Notes: generated from the letters alone by a model not told the origin. Shown: positions 42,400-51,748, numbered from the stretch's first letter. The stretch is 64,000 nt of DNA from Roseomonas sp. KE0001 (GCF_016107285.1 NZ_RCVQ01000003.1:310001-374000); one strand, 5' to 3'. Translations and numbers: made by a program.

Positions 42400-44724
42400 T
42401 CATTCGGCGGCGGTGGCCAATGCCGCCTCCGGCGGGTCCCAGGCGCGCACGGGCGGCAGGTTGCCGGTGAACTTCTCCACCTGCAGCACGGTGAGCTGGC
42501 CGGTGCAGCCCTGCGCCAGCCGGGAGGTGCCGGCATCGCGCGTCAGCACGTTCGGGTTGCCGTGCACGCAGAGCGGCATCTCCTCCTCCGGGTCCGCCGG
42601 GTCGTACCAGGCGCCGGTCGCGAGCTGCACCACTCCGGGCATCACCGCCTCGCTCAGCGCGGCGGCGGCGAGGCAGGCGCCGCGCCCGTTGAACAGCCGG
42701 ACGATATCGCCCTCGGCGATGCCGCGCGCGGCGGCATCCGCGGGATGGATGCGCATCACCTCGCGCCCGCGCCGCTTGCTGTCGGCGCTGGTGCCGCCGA
42801 AGTCGAGCTGGCTGTGCAGCCGCGTCGCCGGCTGGTTGGCAACGATCCAGAGCGGGTTCGCGGCATCCGGCACGTCCACCGGCGCGAGCCAGGCCGGATG
42901 GCCGGGGCAGTCCTCGTAGCCGAAGCCGGCGATGGTCCCGGAGAAGATCTCCACCTTGCCGCTCGGGGTCGGCAGCGGGTTGGCGGCCGGATCGCGGCGG
43001 AAGGCGCCGAGGATGCCGCCGGTATCCTCCTCGCGCGGCAGCTCCAGCTCGCCCATCTCCCAGAAGGTCTCGAAATCCGGCGCGGGCAGGCCGCGCTCGG
43101 CCAGCGCCGTCCGGGTGCGGTCGTAGAGATGCGCGAGCCATTCGCGCGGCGTGCGGCCCTCGGTGAACTCGGCCTCCTTGCCGAGCCGCGCCGCGAGGCC
43201 CGCGAAGATCGCGTAGTCGTCGCGCGCCTCGCCGTAGGGCTCGGCCAGCTGGTGCATGGCGACCAGCAGCGGATCGGTGGTCGAGCCGGCGATATCCTCC
43301 CGCTCCAGCGTCATGGTGCAGGGCAGGACGATGTCGGCATGCCGCGCCGTGGCGGTCCAGGCGGTCTCGTGCACCACCAGCGTGTCGACGCGGGCGAAGG
43401 CGCGGCGCAGGCGGTTGATGTCCTGGTGGTGGTGGAAGGGGTTGCCGCCGGCCCAGTAGACCAGGCTGATCTCGGGATAGGTCAGCCTCTGGCCGTTGTA
43501 GTCGAAGGGCGCGCCGGGGTTCAGCAGCATGTCGCTGATGCGCGCCACGGGGATGAATTCCGTGACCTTGTTGCGGCCCTGCGGCAGGCCGGCGACCGGC
43601 ACCGCCACCATGCGCTTGCCGTAATGCGCGATCGAGCCCAGGGCGTAGTTGAAGCCGCCGCCGGGCAGGCCGATCTGCCCCAGCATCGCCGCCAGCACGG
43701 CGCCCATCCAGACCGGCTGCTCGCCATGCTCGGCGCGCTGCAGCGCATGCGCCATGGTGATCAGCACGCGCTTGCCGGCGGCCTCCCGCGCGAGGCCCGC
43801 GATGCGCGCCTCCGGCACGCCGCAGATGGCGCTGGCCCAGGCGGCGGTCTTCGGCACGCCGTCGGTCCGGCCCATCAGGTACTTCTCGAACTCCGGCCAG
43901 CCGGTGCAGTAGGTGTCGAGGAAGGCGCGGTCGTGCAGCCCCTCGCTGGCCAGGGTATGCGCCATGCCGAGCATCATGGCGGTGTCGGTGCCGGGGGTGA
44001 TGGTCTGCCACTCGGCGCCCGCCTCCTCCGGCAGGTCGTCGCGCAGCGGGCTGATCAGCACGAAGCGGCAGCCGCGCGCCGCCGCGGTCCCCATCGCGCC
44101 GCGCTCGATGTGCTGGCTGACGCCGCCACCCGCGACCGCGCTGTTCTTCACCGCCATGCCGCCGAAGGCCAGCACCATCTGGGTGTGTTCCATCACCTGC
44201 TCCCAGGTGATGCTGTGCCGCGTCACCGGCTCGAAGGGGCCGAGGACATGCGGGATGATGACGTTGGCGGCGCCGGCGCTGTAGCTGTTGACCGAGCGCA
44301 CATAGCCGCCGAGCGCGATGTTGAGGAAGCGGTGGATCTGGCTCTGCGCGTGGTGGAAGCGCCCGGCCGAGGACCAGCCGTAGGAGCCGCCGAAGATCGC
44401 CTGCGGGCCGCGCGTGTCGCGCAGCCGGGCCAGCTCGCCGGCCAGCAGGTCCAGCGCCCTGTCCCAGGAGACGGCGACGAACTCGTCCCGCCCGCGTCGG
44501 TCGCTGGGGCCGGGACCGTTCGCCAGCCAGCCGCGCCGGATCATCGGTCGCGCGATGCGGGCGCGGTGGCGGAGCGCCTTCGGGAAGTTCTGCAGGATCG
44601 GCGAGGGGTCGGGATCGCCCGGATGCGGCTCGACGACGAGCGTGCCATCCTGCCAGCCGGCGCGGAACACCCCCCAGTGCGAGGAATGCGGCCGAAGCCC
44701 GCTGCGGTCCATCGGCTTGTCCAT
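42400..44724 (-). CDS. BisC/TorA-like molybdopterin oxidoreductase, cytoplasmic
   Basis: 774-residue DMSO-reductase-family enzyme without the N-terminal 4Fe-4S cysteine motif and without a Tat signal, as in biotin sulfoxide reductase BisC. The molybdenum-ligand Ser is probably in GGSYGWSSAGRFHHAQ; FGGMAVKNS, ITPGTDTAMM and the C-terminal dinucleotide-binding region with QPATRLHSQLDFG follow. Likely substrates are S- or N-oxides such as biotin or methionine sulfoxide. ATG 44724 is used. No partner cytochrome or chaperone gene lies nearby, consistent with a soluble cytoplasmic reductase. Confidence 0.87.
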   Translation of the reverse strand: MDKPMDRSGLRPHSSHWGVFRAGWQDGTLVVEPHPGDPDPSPILQNFPKALRHRARIARPMIRRGWLANGPGPSDRRGRDEFVAVSWDRALDLLAGELARLRDTRGPQAIFGGSYGWSSAGRFHHAQSQIHRFLNIALGGYVRSVNSYSAGAANVIIPHVLGPFEPVTRHSITWEQVMEHTQMVLAFGGMAVKNSAVAGGGVSQHIERGAMGTAAARGCRFVLISPLRDDLPEEAGAEWQTITPGTDTAMMLGMAHTLASEGLHDRAFLDTYCTGWPEFEKYLMGRTDGVPKTAAWASAICGVPEARIAGLAREAAGKRVLITMAHALQRAEHGEQPVWMGAVLAAMLGQIGLPGGGFNYALGSIAHYGKRMVAVPVAGLPQGRNKVTEFIPVARISDMLLNPGAPFDYNGQRLTYPEISLVYWAGGNPFHHHQDINRLRRAFARVDTLVVHETAWTATARHADIVLPCTMTLEREDIAGSTTDPLLVAMHQLAEPYGEARDDYAIFAGLAARLGKEAEFTEGRTPREWLAHLYDRTRTALAERGLPAPDFETFWEMGELELPREEDTGGILGAFRRDPAANPLPTPSGKVEIFSGTIAGFGYEDCPGHPAWLAPVDVPDAANPLWIVANQPATRLHSQLDFGGTSADSKRRGREVMRIHPADAAARGIAEGDIVRLFNGRGACLAAAALSEAVMPGVVQLATGAWYDPADPEEEMPLCVHGNPNVLTRDAGTSRLAQGCTGQLTVLQVEKFTGNLPPVRAWDPPEAALATAAE

Positions 44725-44904
44725 GCTGCGTCCTCTCTGCTGCGGCGGCGGCGCAGTCTGCGCCGGACGGGCGGGCCTGTCATCCCGGATGGCGGGGGGC
44801 CATATCCAGGGCCATATAGGCAGAGCGGTCCGAAAGGCCGCGCTGAAGCCCGGCAACCCGCCGCCGGGTCGCGGCATTGCGGGCGGGAGAAGAGGAGCAT
44901 CACC

Positions 44905-45366
44905 GTGGCGCTGCTGCTGAACATCCTGTGGAACGTGCCCGGGCTCGGTTTCATCCCGGCGCTGCTCTGGCTGCTCGCGGCGGCGGTGATGGCCGTCACC
45001 ATCATCGGCCTGCCTTGGGCGCGCGCCTGCCTGACCCTGGCGCATTACAGCTTCCTGCCCTTCGGCCGGCAGATCGTCTCGCGCAAGGACCTGACGGGCC
45101 TCGAATCCCTGGGCACCGGCCCGCTCGGCCTGCTGGCCAACCTGATCTGGTTCCTGCTGGCCGGCATCTGGCTCTGCATCTCGCACCTGACCCTGGCCGC
45201 CGCCTCGGCGGTGACCATCATCGGTCTGCCCTTCGCCTGGGCGCACCTGAAGCTCGCCGCCGCCGCCATCTTCCCGGTCGGCAAGCGGGTGGTGCCGAAT
45301 GCGATGGCCGATGCCATCGCGCTGGGCCGCGGGCAGGAGGCGCTGTCCCGGCAGCGCGGCGGCTGA
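44905..45366 (+). CDS. YccF domain-containing membrane protein
   Basis: 153 residues with two YccF repeats: LLNILWNVPGLGFIPALLW then VTIIGLPWARACLTLA, and again LLANLIWFLLAGIWLC then VTIIGLPFAWAHLKLA. This duplicated VTIIGLP motif with three to four membrane segments is diagnostic of the family; function unknown. GTG 44905 follows an AGAGGAG ribosome-binding site. The amine-oxidase gene starts 17 bases after its stop. Confidence 0.88.
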   Translation: MALLLNILWNVPGLGFIPALLWLLAAAVMAVTIIGLPWARACLTLAHYSFLPFGRQIVSRKDLTGLESLGTGPLGLLANLIWFLLAGIWLCISHLTLAAASAVTIIGLPFAWAHLKLAAAAIFPVGKRVVPNAMADAIALGRGQEALSRQRGG

Positions 45367-45383
45367 GGCGCAGAGGCGTTGGC

Positions 45384-46652
45384 GTGAGTGACCCCGACCT
45401 TCTGGTGATCGGCGCCGGGGCGGCGGGCATCGCCGCCGCCCGCGCGGCGCGCGCGGCCGGGCGCGCGGTGCGGGTGCTGGAGGCGCGGGACCGCCCGGGA
45501 GGCCGCGCCTGGACCGAGAGCGCGACCCTCGGGGCGCCCTTCGACCTCGGCGCCACCTGGCTGCACCAAGCCGGCGACAACCCCCTGACCCCGCTGGCGC
45601 GCGACGCCTTCGACCATGACGCGGTGCGCAGCCACCGCTGCCTGATCGGCGGGCGGCCCGCCGGCGCGGCCGAGATGGCGGAATACGACGCCGCCTATGC
45701 CGCCTTTCACGACCGCCTCCGCGCCGCCCGCGCCACGGCGGCGCCCGATGCCGCGGTGGCCGACCACGCGCCGCGCGGCGGGTTCTGGGACGCCACGGTG
45801 GCGCATTGGGAAGGGCCGGTGATCTGCGCCGCGCCGCTCGCCGCCATGGACCTGCGCGACTTTCTCGACACCCAGCTCGCAGGGCCGAACCTGCTGCTGC
45901 GGGACGGCATCGGCGGGCTCCTGGCGGGGCTCGCGGCGGAGCTGCCCGTCACCTACGGCGCGCCGGTCGAGCGGCTCTCCTGGTCTGGCCCCGGCGTGGT
46001 GGCGGAGGGGCCGTTCGGCCGCATCGCGGCGCGGGCCGCCATCGTCACCGCGCCGACTGCCGTGCTGGCCGCCGGCGCCATCCGGTTCGACCCGCCACTG
46101 CCGGCGGAGACGGAGCAGGCGATCCATGACCTGCCGCTCGGCCTGCTGAGCAAGATCGGCCTGCGCGCGGCCGGGGAGGACCGGCTGGACCTCGCCCCCT
46201 TCGCCGGGCTGGAGCGGCGCGTGGAGGCGGAGGACGAGGCGGCCATGACCTTCATCGCCTGGCCGTTCGGATGCGACCACGTGATGGGCTTCCTGGGTGG
46301 CGAGGCGGCCTGGGCGCTGGCGCGGGAGGGCGCCGCCGGCCTCGCCGACCATGCCCGGGCGGAGTTGCGCCGGGCCTATGGCGGGCGCGCCGCCGCCGCG
46401 CTGCGCTTCGACCGGCCGCTGGCCAGCGACTGGGGGCGCGACCCCTGGGCGCGCGGCGCCTATTCCCATGCCCGCCCCGGCCGCGCCGCCGCCCGCGCAG
46501 CCCTGGCCCGGCCCCTGGGCGGCGGGCGGCTGCGCTTCGCCGGGGAGGCCTGCCACCCGCGTCTCGCCGCCACGGTGGCGGGGGCCTGGGAAAGCGGTCA
46601 CATTGCCGCGTGGGCCGCTCTGCAACCGGAGGACGTCCGATTCAAGCCTTAA
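45384..46652 (+). CDS. FAD-dependent amine oxidase-like protein
   Basis: 422 residues. The N-terminal Rossmann motif VIGAGAAGIAAARAARAAG with the ARDRPGGRAW second motif and a C-terminal FAGEACHP-AATVAGAWESG segment match flavin amine oxidases. The flavin-domain core is full, but the substrate-binding domain is compact. Polyamine or aromatic amine substrates are possible. GTG 45384 is used; no ATG starts nearby in frame. It is preceded by the YccF gene and followed 34 bp later by the Mla operon. Confidence 0.85.
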   Translation: MSDPDLLVIGAGAAGIAAARAARAAGRAVRVLEARDRPGGRAWTESATLGAPFDLGATWLHQAGDNPLTPLARDAFDHDAVRSHRCLIGGRPAGAAEMAEYDAAYAAFHDRLRAARATAAPDAAVADHAPRGGFWDATVAHWEGPVICAAPLAAMDLRDFLDTQLAGPNLLLRDGIGGLLAGLAAELPVTYGAPVERLSWSGPGVVAEGPFGRIAARAAIVTAPTAVLAAGAIRFDPPLPAETEQAIHDLPLGLLSKIGLRAAGEDRLDLAPFAGLERRVEAEDEAAMTFIAWPFGCDHVMGFLGGEAAWALAREGAAGLADHARAELRRAYGGRAAAALRFDRPLASDWGRDPWARGAYSHARPGRAAARAALARPLGGGRLRFAGEACHPRLAATVAGAWESGHIAAWAALQPEDVRFKP

Positions 46653-46686
46653 CCATCCCTGCCATGCAGCGTATCTGCTACGCTTG

Positions 46687-47793
46687 ATGACAGCACAGGC
46701 GGAACAGGCGGGCTTCGACCGTCAGGACGAGACGCTGCGGCTGCGCGGTCCGCTGACGACGCAGCGTGTCGGCCCGCTCTGGCGGGAGGTGCTGCGCGCC
46801 GCGCCCGGCGCCCGCCGGCTCGACCTCTCGGCGGTCACCGCGCTGGACACCACCGGCGCCACCCTGGTCCTGGCCGGCGCCTCCGCCGCCTCGAAGGCCG
46901 ACCCGGTGCCGATCGAGGGGGCGAGCGAATCGGTGGGCGCGGTGCTGGAGCGTGCGCGGGCCGCCCTGGCGGCGCCCCGCCCGGCCGCGGCGCCCGGCGG
47001 CCTGTCCTTCGTCGCCGCCACCGGCGCCTGGGGCGTCGGCCTGTGGCACCGCTTCTGGGAATCCACCGGCTTCCTGGGCGAGACGGTGGTGATGGCGTTC
47101 GCCGCCCTGCCGCATCCGCGCCGCATGCGCCCGGCCGATCTGTTGCGCCATCTGGACGAGGCGGGGCTGCGCGCCTTCCCGCTCACCGTGCTGCTCGGCA
47201 CGCTGATCGGCGTCATCCTGGCCTTCCAGTCCTCCATCCCCATGCGCCAGTTCGGCGCCGAGATCTTCATCCCGCCCCTGGTCGGCATCTCCCTGGTCCG
47301 CGAGCTGGGGCCGCTGATCGCCGCCGTCATCCTCTCCGGCCGCACCGGCTCGGCCTATGCGGCCGAGCTCGGCACCATGACGGTGAACGAGGAGATCGAC
47401 GCGCTGCGCATCATGGGCGTCGATCCCATGGCCATGCTGGTGCTGCCCCGCCTGCTGGCCGCCATGCTGGTGATGCCGGTGCTGACCCTGGTGATGAACC
47501 TCTCGGGCCTCGCCGGCATGACCGCGGTGATGATCGCCCTCGGCTTCCCGACGGCGCTGGTGCTGAACCAGCTGGAGCAGTGGCTGACGCTCGGCAGCCT
47601 CATCGGCGGGCTCGGCAAGTCGGTGCTCTTCGGCCTGGCCATCGCCATGATCGGCTGTCGCGCCGGGCTCTCGGCCGGGCGGGGGCCGCGCGCGGTGGGC
47701 GATGCCGCCACGGCGGCCGTGGTCGGCGGCATCGTCGCCACCGTCGTGCTGGACGGGCTCTGCGCCGTGCTCTTCTTCCGGCTGGGCTGGTGA
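46687..47793 (+). CDS. mlaE: MlaE-type permease with fused N-terminal STAS domain
   Basis: 368 residues. The first ~95 residues form a STAS domain (RLRGPLTTQRV, then RRLDLSAVTALDTTGATLVLAGA), the module supplied by separate MlaB in Escherichia coli. The remaining part is the MlaE permease with FQSSIPMRQFGAEIFIPPLVGISLVRELGP-type core and MTVNEEIDALRIMGVDP. It works with MlaF and MlaD to move phospholipids or other lipids between outer and inner membrane. ATG 46687 precedes this layout; the gene shares its stop with the mlaF start (TGATG). Confidence 0.9.
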   Translation: MTAQAEQAGFDRQDETLRLRGPLTTQRVGPLWREVLRAAPGARRLDLSAVTALDTTGATLVLAGASAASKADPVPIEGASESVGAVLERARAALAAPRPAAAPGGLSFVAATGAWGVGLWHRFWESTGFLGETVVMAFAALPHPRRMRPADLLRHLDEAGLRAFPLTVLLGTLIGVILAFQSSIPMRQFGAEIFIPPLVGISLVRELGPLIAAVILSGRTGSAYAAELGTMTVNEEIDALRIMGVDPMAMLVLPRLLAAMLVMPVLTLVMNLSGLAGMTAVMIALGFPTALVLNQLEQWLTLGSLIGGLGKSVLFGLAIAMIGCRAGLSAGRGPRAVGDAATAAVVGGIVATVVLDGLCAVLFFRLGW

Positions 47794-48578
47794 TGGACGG
47801 CTCCGCCTCCGACATCCACCGCGTCGAGGTGCGCGACCCCGTGGTCGAGGCGCGGGGCGTCGCCATGGCCTTCGGCAGCAACACCCTGTTCCGGGACGTG
47901 ACCTTCCAGGTCGGGCGGGGCGAGGTCTTCGTCATCCTGGGCGGCTCCGGCTGCGGCAAGTCCACCCTGCTGAAGCTGCTGATCGGCCTCTATCCGCCGA
48001 CCGCGGGCGAGATCCGCATCCTGGGCGAGGATCTCGGGGCGGCCGACGGCCGGGCGCGGCGGGCGCTGCTGTCCCGGCTCGGGGTGATGTGGCAATCGGG
48101 CGCGCTCTTCGGCTCGATGACCCTGCTGGAGAACGTCATGCTGCCGCTGGAGGAGCACACCCGCCTGCCGCCGGCGGCGCGCGAGCAGGTGGCGCGGGTC
48201 AAGCTCGGCCTCGTCGGCCTGTCGGATGCCGCCGACCGCCTGCCGGCCGAGATCTCCGGCGGCATGGCGAAGCGCGCCGGCATCGCCCGCGCCATGGCGC
48301 TCGACCCGCCGCTGCTCTTCCTCGACGAGCCCTCCGCCGGGCTCGACCCCATCACCTCCGCCGGGCTCGACCAGCTGATCCGCGACCTGGCACGCGACCT
48401 CGGCACCACCTTCGTCGTGGTGACGCACGAGTTGCAGAGCATTCTGGCCATCGGAGATCGCTGCATCATGCTGGACAAGCAGGCCAAGGGCATGATCGCC
48501 GAGGGCGACCCGCGCGAGCTGCGCGACCACGCGACGCATCCCACCGTGCGCGCCTTCTTCCGCCGGGAGGCGGCCTGA
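47793..48578 (+). CDS. mlaF: MlaF-type ABC ATPase
   Basis: 261-residue ATPase of the Mla lipid transporter. Walker A is in GGSGCGKST (about residues 50-58), Q-loop in MWQSGALF, signature EISGGMAKRAGIARA and Walker B LLFLDEPSAGLDP, with the switch His in VVTHEL. The variant signature SGGMAKR is typical for MlaF. The start overlaps the mlaE stop by one base. The MCE protein follows three bases after the stop. Confidence 0.94.
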   Translation: MDGSASDIHRVEVRDPVVEARGVAMAFGSNTLFRDVTFQVGRGEVFVILGGSGCGKSTLLKLLIGLYPPTAGEIRILGEDLGAADGRARRALLSRLGVMWQSGALFGSMTLLENVMLPLEEHTRLPPAAREQVARVKLGLVGLSDAADRLPAEISGGMAKRAGIARAMALDPPLLFLDEPSAGLDPITSAGLDQLIRDLARDLGTTFVVVTHELQSILAIGDRCIMLDKQAKGMIAEGDPRELRDHATHPTVRAFFRREAA

Positions 48579-48581
48579 GCC

Positions 48582-49601
48582 ATGGCGACATCCCGCAGCC
48601 TCTATGTCCGCGTCGGCGCGTTGATCCTCGCCGGCCTGGTGCTGGGCCTGGGCTTCGTGCTCTTCCTGACCGGCGGCGGTTTCGGGCGGCAGAACCTGGT
48701 GTTCGAGACCTATATCCAGGAAAGCGTCACCGGCCTCGAGGTCGGCGCGCCCGTGCGCTACCGCGGCGTGCAGATCGGCCAGGTGAGCGAGATCGGCCTG
48801 GTGAACGCCGAGTATCCGCCGACCAGCCGCAACGAGGCGATGGAGGCCTTCCAGCAGGTCCTGGTGCGGATGGCGCTGGACCCGAAGCGGGCGACCCTGG
48901 ACAACGTCGAGGATGCGCTGCAGGCGGTGCGGAACGGATTGCGCGCGCGCCTCTCGAGCCAGGGCATCACCGGCGTCAACTATATCGAGCTCGACTTCGT
49001 CAATCCCGAGCGCTTTCCCGACCGGCCGCTGCCCTGGCGGCCCTCCTTTCCGGTGATCCCCGCCATGCCCTCCACCGTGGCGCAGGTGCAGAACCTGGCC
49101 GAGACGGTGCTGAGCCGCATCCAGCAGGCGCCGTTGGAGCAGCTGCTGACCGATGTCAGCGCCATCGTCAGCAGCGCCCGCACGCAGATCAGCGATGGCG
49201 ACCTGGCGCGCATCCTGCACGAGACGGCCGACACCGTGAGCAGCCTGCGCGTCATGCTGAACGCGACCGATCTTCCCGGTCTGGTGGCCGAGCTGCGCGG
49301 CGCCGCCGGCGACCTTCGCGCCTTGGCCGGCGGCCCGGAGACCAAGGCGGCGCTGAACAACGCCGCCGCGGCGGCCGATGAGCTGCGCCGCTCGATGAGC
49401 CGGCTGCCGACGGTGATCACGGCACTGGAGCAGACGGCGCGCTCCGCCCGCAACACGACGCAGGACGCGAACGCCGATCTCGGGCCGCTGCTGCGCGATC
49501 TCCGGGCGGTGGTGAGCAATCTGCGCGACACGACCGAGACCCTGCGCCGCGCCCCCGGCGCCGCGCTCTTCGGCGCCCCGCCGCCACCGCCCAGCCGCTG
49601 A
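48582..49601 (+). CDS. mlaD: MlaD-type MCE domain protein
   Basis: 339 residues. One N-terminal membrane helix (about 8-30) anchors a periplasmic MCE domain (about 38-130) with the family motif ESVTGLEVGAPVRYRGVQIGQV. A long helical coiled region follows (about 180-310). It is longer than Escherichia coli MlaD (183 residues) and resembles the larger MCE proteins of alphaproteobacteria. It would form a hexameric lipid channel with MlaFE. No MlaC-like periplasmic carrier gene follows; instead a lipoprotein gene begins 38 bp downstream. Confidence 0.92.
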   Translation: MATSRSLYVRVGALILAGLVLGLGFVLFLTGGGFGRQNLVFETYIQESVTGLEVGAPVRYRGVQIGQVSEIGLVNAEYPPTSRNEAMEAFQQVLVRMALDPKRATLDNVEDALQAVRNGLRARLSSQGITGVNYIELDFVNPERFPDRPLPWRPSFPVIPAMPSTVAQVQNLAETVLSRIQQAPLEQLLTDVSAIVSSARTQISDGDLARILHETADTVSSLRVMLNATDLPGLVAELRGAAGDLRALAGGPETKAALNNAAAAADELRRSMSRLPTVITALEQTARSARNTTQDANADLGPLLRDLRAVVSNLRDTTETLRRAPGAALFGAPPPPPSR

Positions 49602-49639
49602 CACGTCTCCAGCGCCAGACGAACGAGGGGAAGCCCCGC

Positions 49640-50245
49640 ATGAACCGCCGCCACCTGCTCCTGCTGGCCCTGCCGGCCCTGGCCGCCTGCTCGGTGCTGC
49701 CGGACCGGCCCTATGTCGAGACCCTGCGCTTCCCGCTGGACCCGGTCCGCCCGGGAGGCCCCGCCGCGCCGCGCCGCCGCCGGGTCCTGCTGGTGCGGCT
49801 GATGCGCGCGGCACCCGGGCAGGACGTGCGCGGCCTGCGGAGCCGGCGGGAGGACGGCACGGAAGCGGTGGATTTCTACGCCGAATGGAGCGCGCCGCCG
49901 GTGGAGCTGGCGGAGGAGGCGACGCGCCGCTGGCTGGCGCGCTCGGGCCTGTTCGCCGCCGTGCTGGCGCCGGGCAGCCGGGTGCGGGCGGATCTGATCC
50001 TGGAGAGCGAGCTGACCACGCTGATCGCCGATCTGGGCGCCGGCGAGGCGCGGGCGGGCATCTCCGGCGTGCTCAGCCAGGACGGGGGCAATGCGCCCCG
50101 GCTGCTGGCGCAGATCTCGGCGCGAGGCCGGGCGCCGCTGCCGGCCGGGCGGCCGCTGCCGCCCGAGGCGCTGGCCCAGGCGATGACGATGGCGATGGCC
50201 GATGCCCTGACGCAGCTGGAGCGCAGGCTCGCCCGCTACGCCTGA
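49640..50245 (+). CDS. PqiC-like ABC transport auxiliary lipoprotein
   Basis: 201 residues. A short signal with lipobox LAAC (Cys17) marks an outer-membrane or periplasmic lipoprotein. The body matches the ABC-transport auxiliary component family that includes PqiC and partners of MCE systems: RRRVLLVRLMRAAP, VDFYAEWSAPP, LARSGLFAAVLAP and DLILESELT. Such lipoproteins receive lipids from MCE tunnels at the outer membrane. It completes the Mla operon in place of MlaC. Confidence 0.87.
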   Translation: MNRRHLLLLALPALAACSVLPDRPYVETLRFPLDPVRPGGPAAPRRRRVLLVRLMRAAPGQDVRGLRSRREDGTEAVDFYAEWSAPPVELAEEATRRWLARSGLFAAVLAPGSRVRADLILESELTTLIADLGAGEARAGISGVLSQDGGNAPRLLAQISARGRAPLPAGRPLPPEALAQAMTMAMADALTQLERRLARYA

Positions 50246-50326
50246 CACCCCCGGCGCTTAACCCTCCGGCAACCTGCCGTCCGATAGTCTCGAAAAGGAG
50301 AATTCGCGGCGGAGAAGGTGCTCCAC

Positions 50327-50371
50327 ATGAGACGGTTCCACAGCCGGCCCCTGCAGGGCGGCGGTGCCTGA
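50327..50371 (+). CDS. 14-codon leader ORF overlapping the next gene
   Basis: MRRFHSRPLQGGGA, preceded by a GGAGAAGG ribosome-binding site (50311-50318), ends with TGA whose A begins the ATG at 50371. The downstream gene lacks its own Shine-Dalgarno sequence, so translation is probably coupled. No function of the peptide is known. Confidence 0.4.
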   Translation: MRRFHSRPLQGGGA

Positions 50372-51054
50372 TGGCCGAGGGCGATAGCTGGGACGAGGTC
50401 TGGCAGGCCTATGACGTGGGTCGGGCCACCCTTGCGGCGCCGCGGCTCAGCGACGCCGCGATCCTCGACCTGCTCGGGCCCTCCGACGCCGATGTGCTGG
50501 AGGCCGACGAGGCGCTGGCCCGGCGGATGAGCGTGACGGGCCCGCCGCCGGTGGCGCATCCCGGCCTCAGGCTGGGCTGCTGGCTGATGCTGTTGCTCGG
50601 CGCCATGGGGCTGGGCGTGCTGGCCGCGCCGCGCCTGGAGCCGGCGCTGGCCATCGCGCAGCTCTGGTTGCGGCCCGATGTCGGCACCCTGCTGGAGACG
50701 CTGCAGGCGAGCCCCGGCCAGTTCGCGGCCAGGCCGATGCCCGCCATCGCCGCCAGCCGCCCCGGCGGCGCCGGCCGCTACCTGGACATGCTGGCGCAGG
50801 ATCTGCGCAGCGGCTGGAGCGATCCGGAGGCGATGCGGCGCCTGGTCGTGGCGCGGCAGTCCGGCCCCGGCTGGCTGCGCGATCCCGCCCTGCCGGCCCT
50901 GGAGCGGATCCACAGCATCGCCGCCACCGGCTGGTCGAGCGTGCGGCTGGAGATCGGGCCGGCGAACGGGCGGGGCGGCCTCAGCCTGGATCTGGACCGG
51001 CGGGCGGGCGCGTGGCAGGTCGCGCGCTTTGCCCTGCTCGACTCCCGCCCCTGA
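50371..51054 (+). CDS. Single-pass membrane protein of unknown function
   Basis: 227 residues. A cytoplasmic N-terminal ~65 residues (with SDADVLEADEALARRM) precedes one membrane helix (about 69-90, LGCWLMLLLGAMGLGVLAAP). The C-terminal ~135 residues are probably periplasmic and end in a beta-rich segment (RLEIGPANGRGGLSLDLDRR) that resembles the end of DUF2939 proteins; this resemblance is weak. It lies downstream of the Mla operon but is separated from it by 125 bp containing the leader ORF. Confidence 0.65.
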   Translation: MAEGDSWDEVWQAYDVGRATLAAPRLSDAAILDLLGPSDADVLEADEALARRMSVTGPPPVAHPGLRLGCWLMLLLGAMGLGVLAAPRLEPALAIAQLWLRPDVGTLLETLQASPGQFAARPMPAIAASRPGGAGRYLDMLAQDLRSGWSDPEAMRRLVVARQSGPGWLRDPALPALERIHSIAATGWSSVRLEIGPANGRGGLSLDLDRRAGAWQVARFALLDSRP

Positions 51055-51076
51055 AGCCTGCCTCCGGGTCCCGCCG

Positions 51077-51748
51077 TCAGAAGCGGTAGCGGACCGAGGC
51101 GCCGACGATCCAGGGATCGAGATCGGCGCGGGCGCTGATGGCGCCGCTGTTCACCGCCACGTCCGGGCGGAGGAACAGCTTCTTGACGTCGAGGTTCACG
51201 CCCCAGTTCGGCGTGATCTCGTAATCCACGCCGGCATTCAGCGCCCAGCCCCAGGCGTTCTTCACATCCACCTTGCTCACCGGCGGCGTGCGGCCGCCGC
51301 CCTCGCCGTAGAAGACGGTGTAGTTGATGCCGGCGCCGACATAGGGGCTCAGGCGGGATTGCGGCAGCGGGTGGAACTGCAGGGTGAGCGTCGGCGGCAG
51401 GGCCCAGACGCGGCCGAGATCGACATCGCCGATCGCCGAGCCGCGCACCTCGACGTCATGCCGCGTCGTCGCCGCGATCAGGTTGAGGGAGAGGTGGGGC
51501 GTGGCGAAGTAGGTGAAGTCGAGCTGCGGGGTCGCGGTGTCGGACGCCTGTGGCTTGCCGCCGATGGCATCCACACGGCCGCCCTTCTCCGGCAGCACGC
51601 CGATCACGCCGAAGCCCAGCACCATGTCGCCGGCCCGCTTGCCGCGCACCGCGTCCTGCGCCAGCGCGGGCCCCGCCAGCAGCGCCGAGCCCATGACCAC
51701 CGCGGCCAGGGCCGCCCCCATCCTCTTCGTCACGTCCGTAACCTTCAT
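51077..51748 (-). CDS. OmpW family outer membrane protein
   Basis: 223 residues with a signal peptide (hydrophobic 10-28, cleavage probably after ALAQ) and an eight-stranded beta-barrel ending WIVGASVRYRF, with the C-terminal Phe used by the BAM machinery. Family motifs include RAGDMVLGFGVIGVLP, TPQLDFTYFATPHLSLNLIAATT and the PPTLTLQFHP-PYVGAGINYTVFY region. OmpW forms a narrow hydrophobic channel; physiological cargo unknown. It is convergent with the gene at 50371. Confidence 0.92.
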   Translation of the reverse strand: MKVTDVTKRMGAALAAVVMGSALLAGPALAQDAVRGKRAGDMVLGFGVIGVLPEKGGRVDAIGGKPQASDTATPQLDFTYFATPHLSLNLIAATTRHDVEVRGSAIGDVDLGRVWALPPTLTLQFHPLPQSRLSPYVGAGINYTVFYGEGGGRTPPVSKVDVKNAWGWALNAGVDYEITPNWGVNLDVKKLFLRPDVAVNSGAISARADLDPWIVGASVRYRF

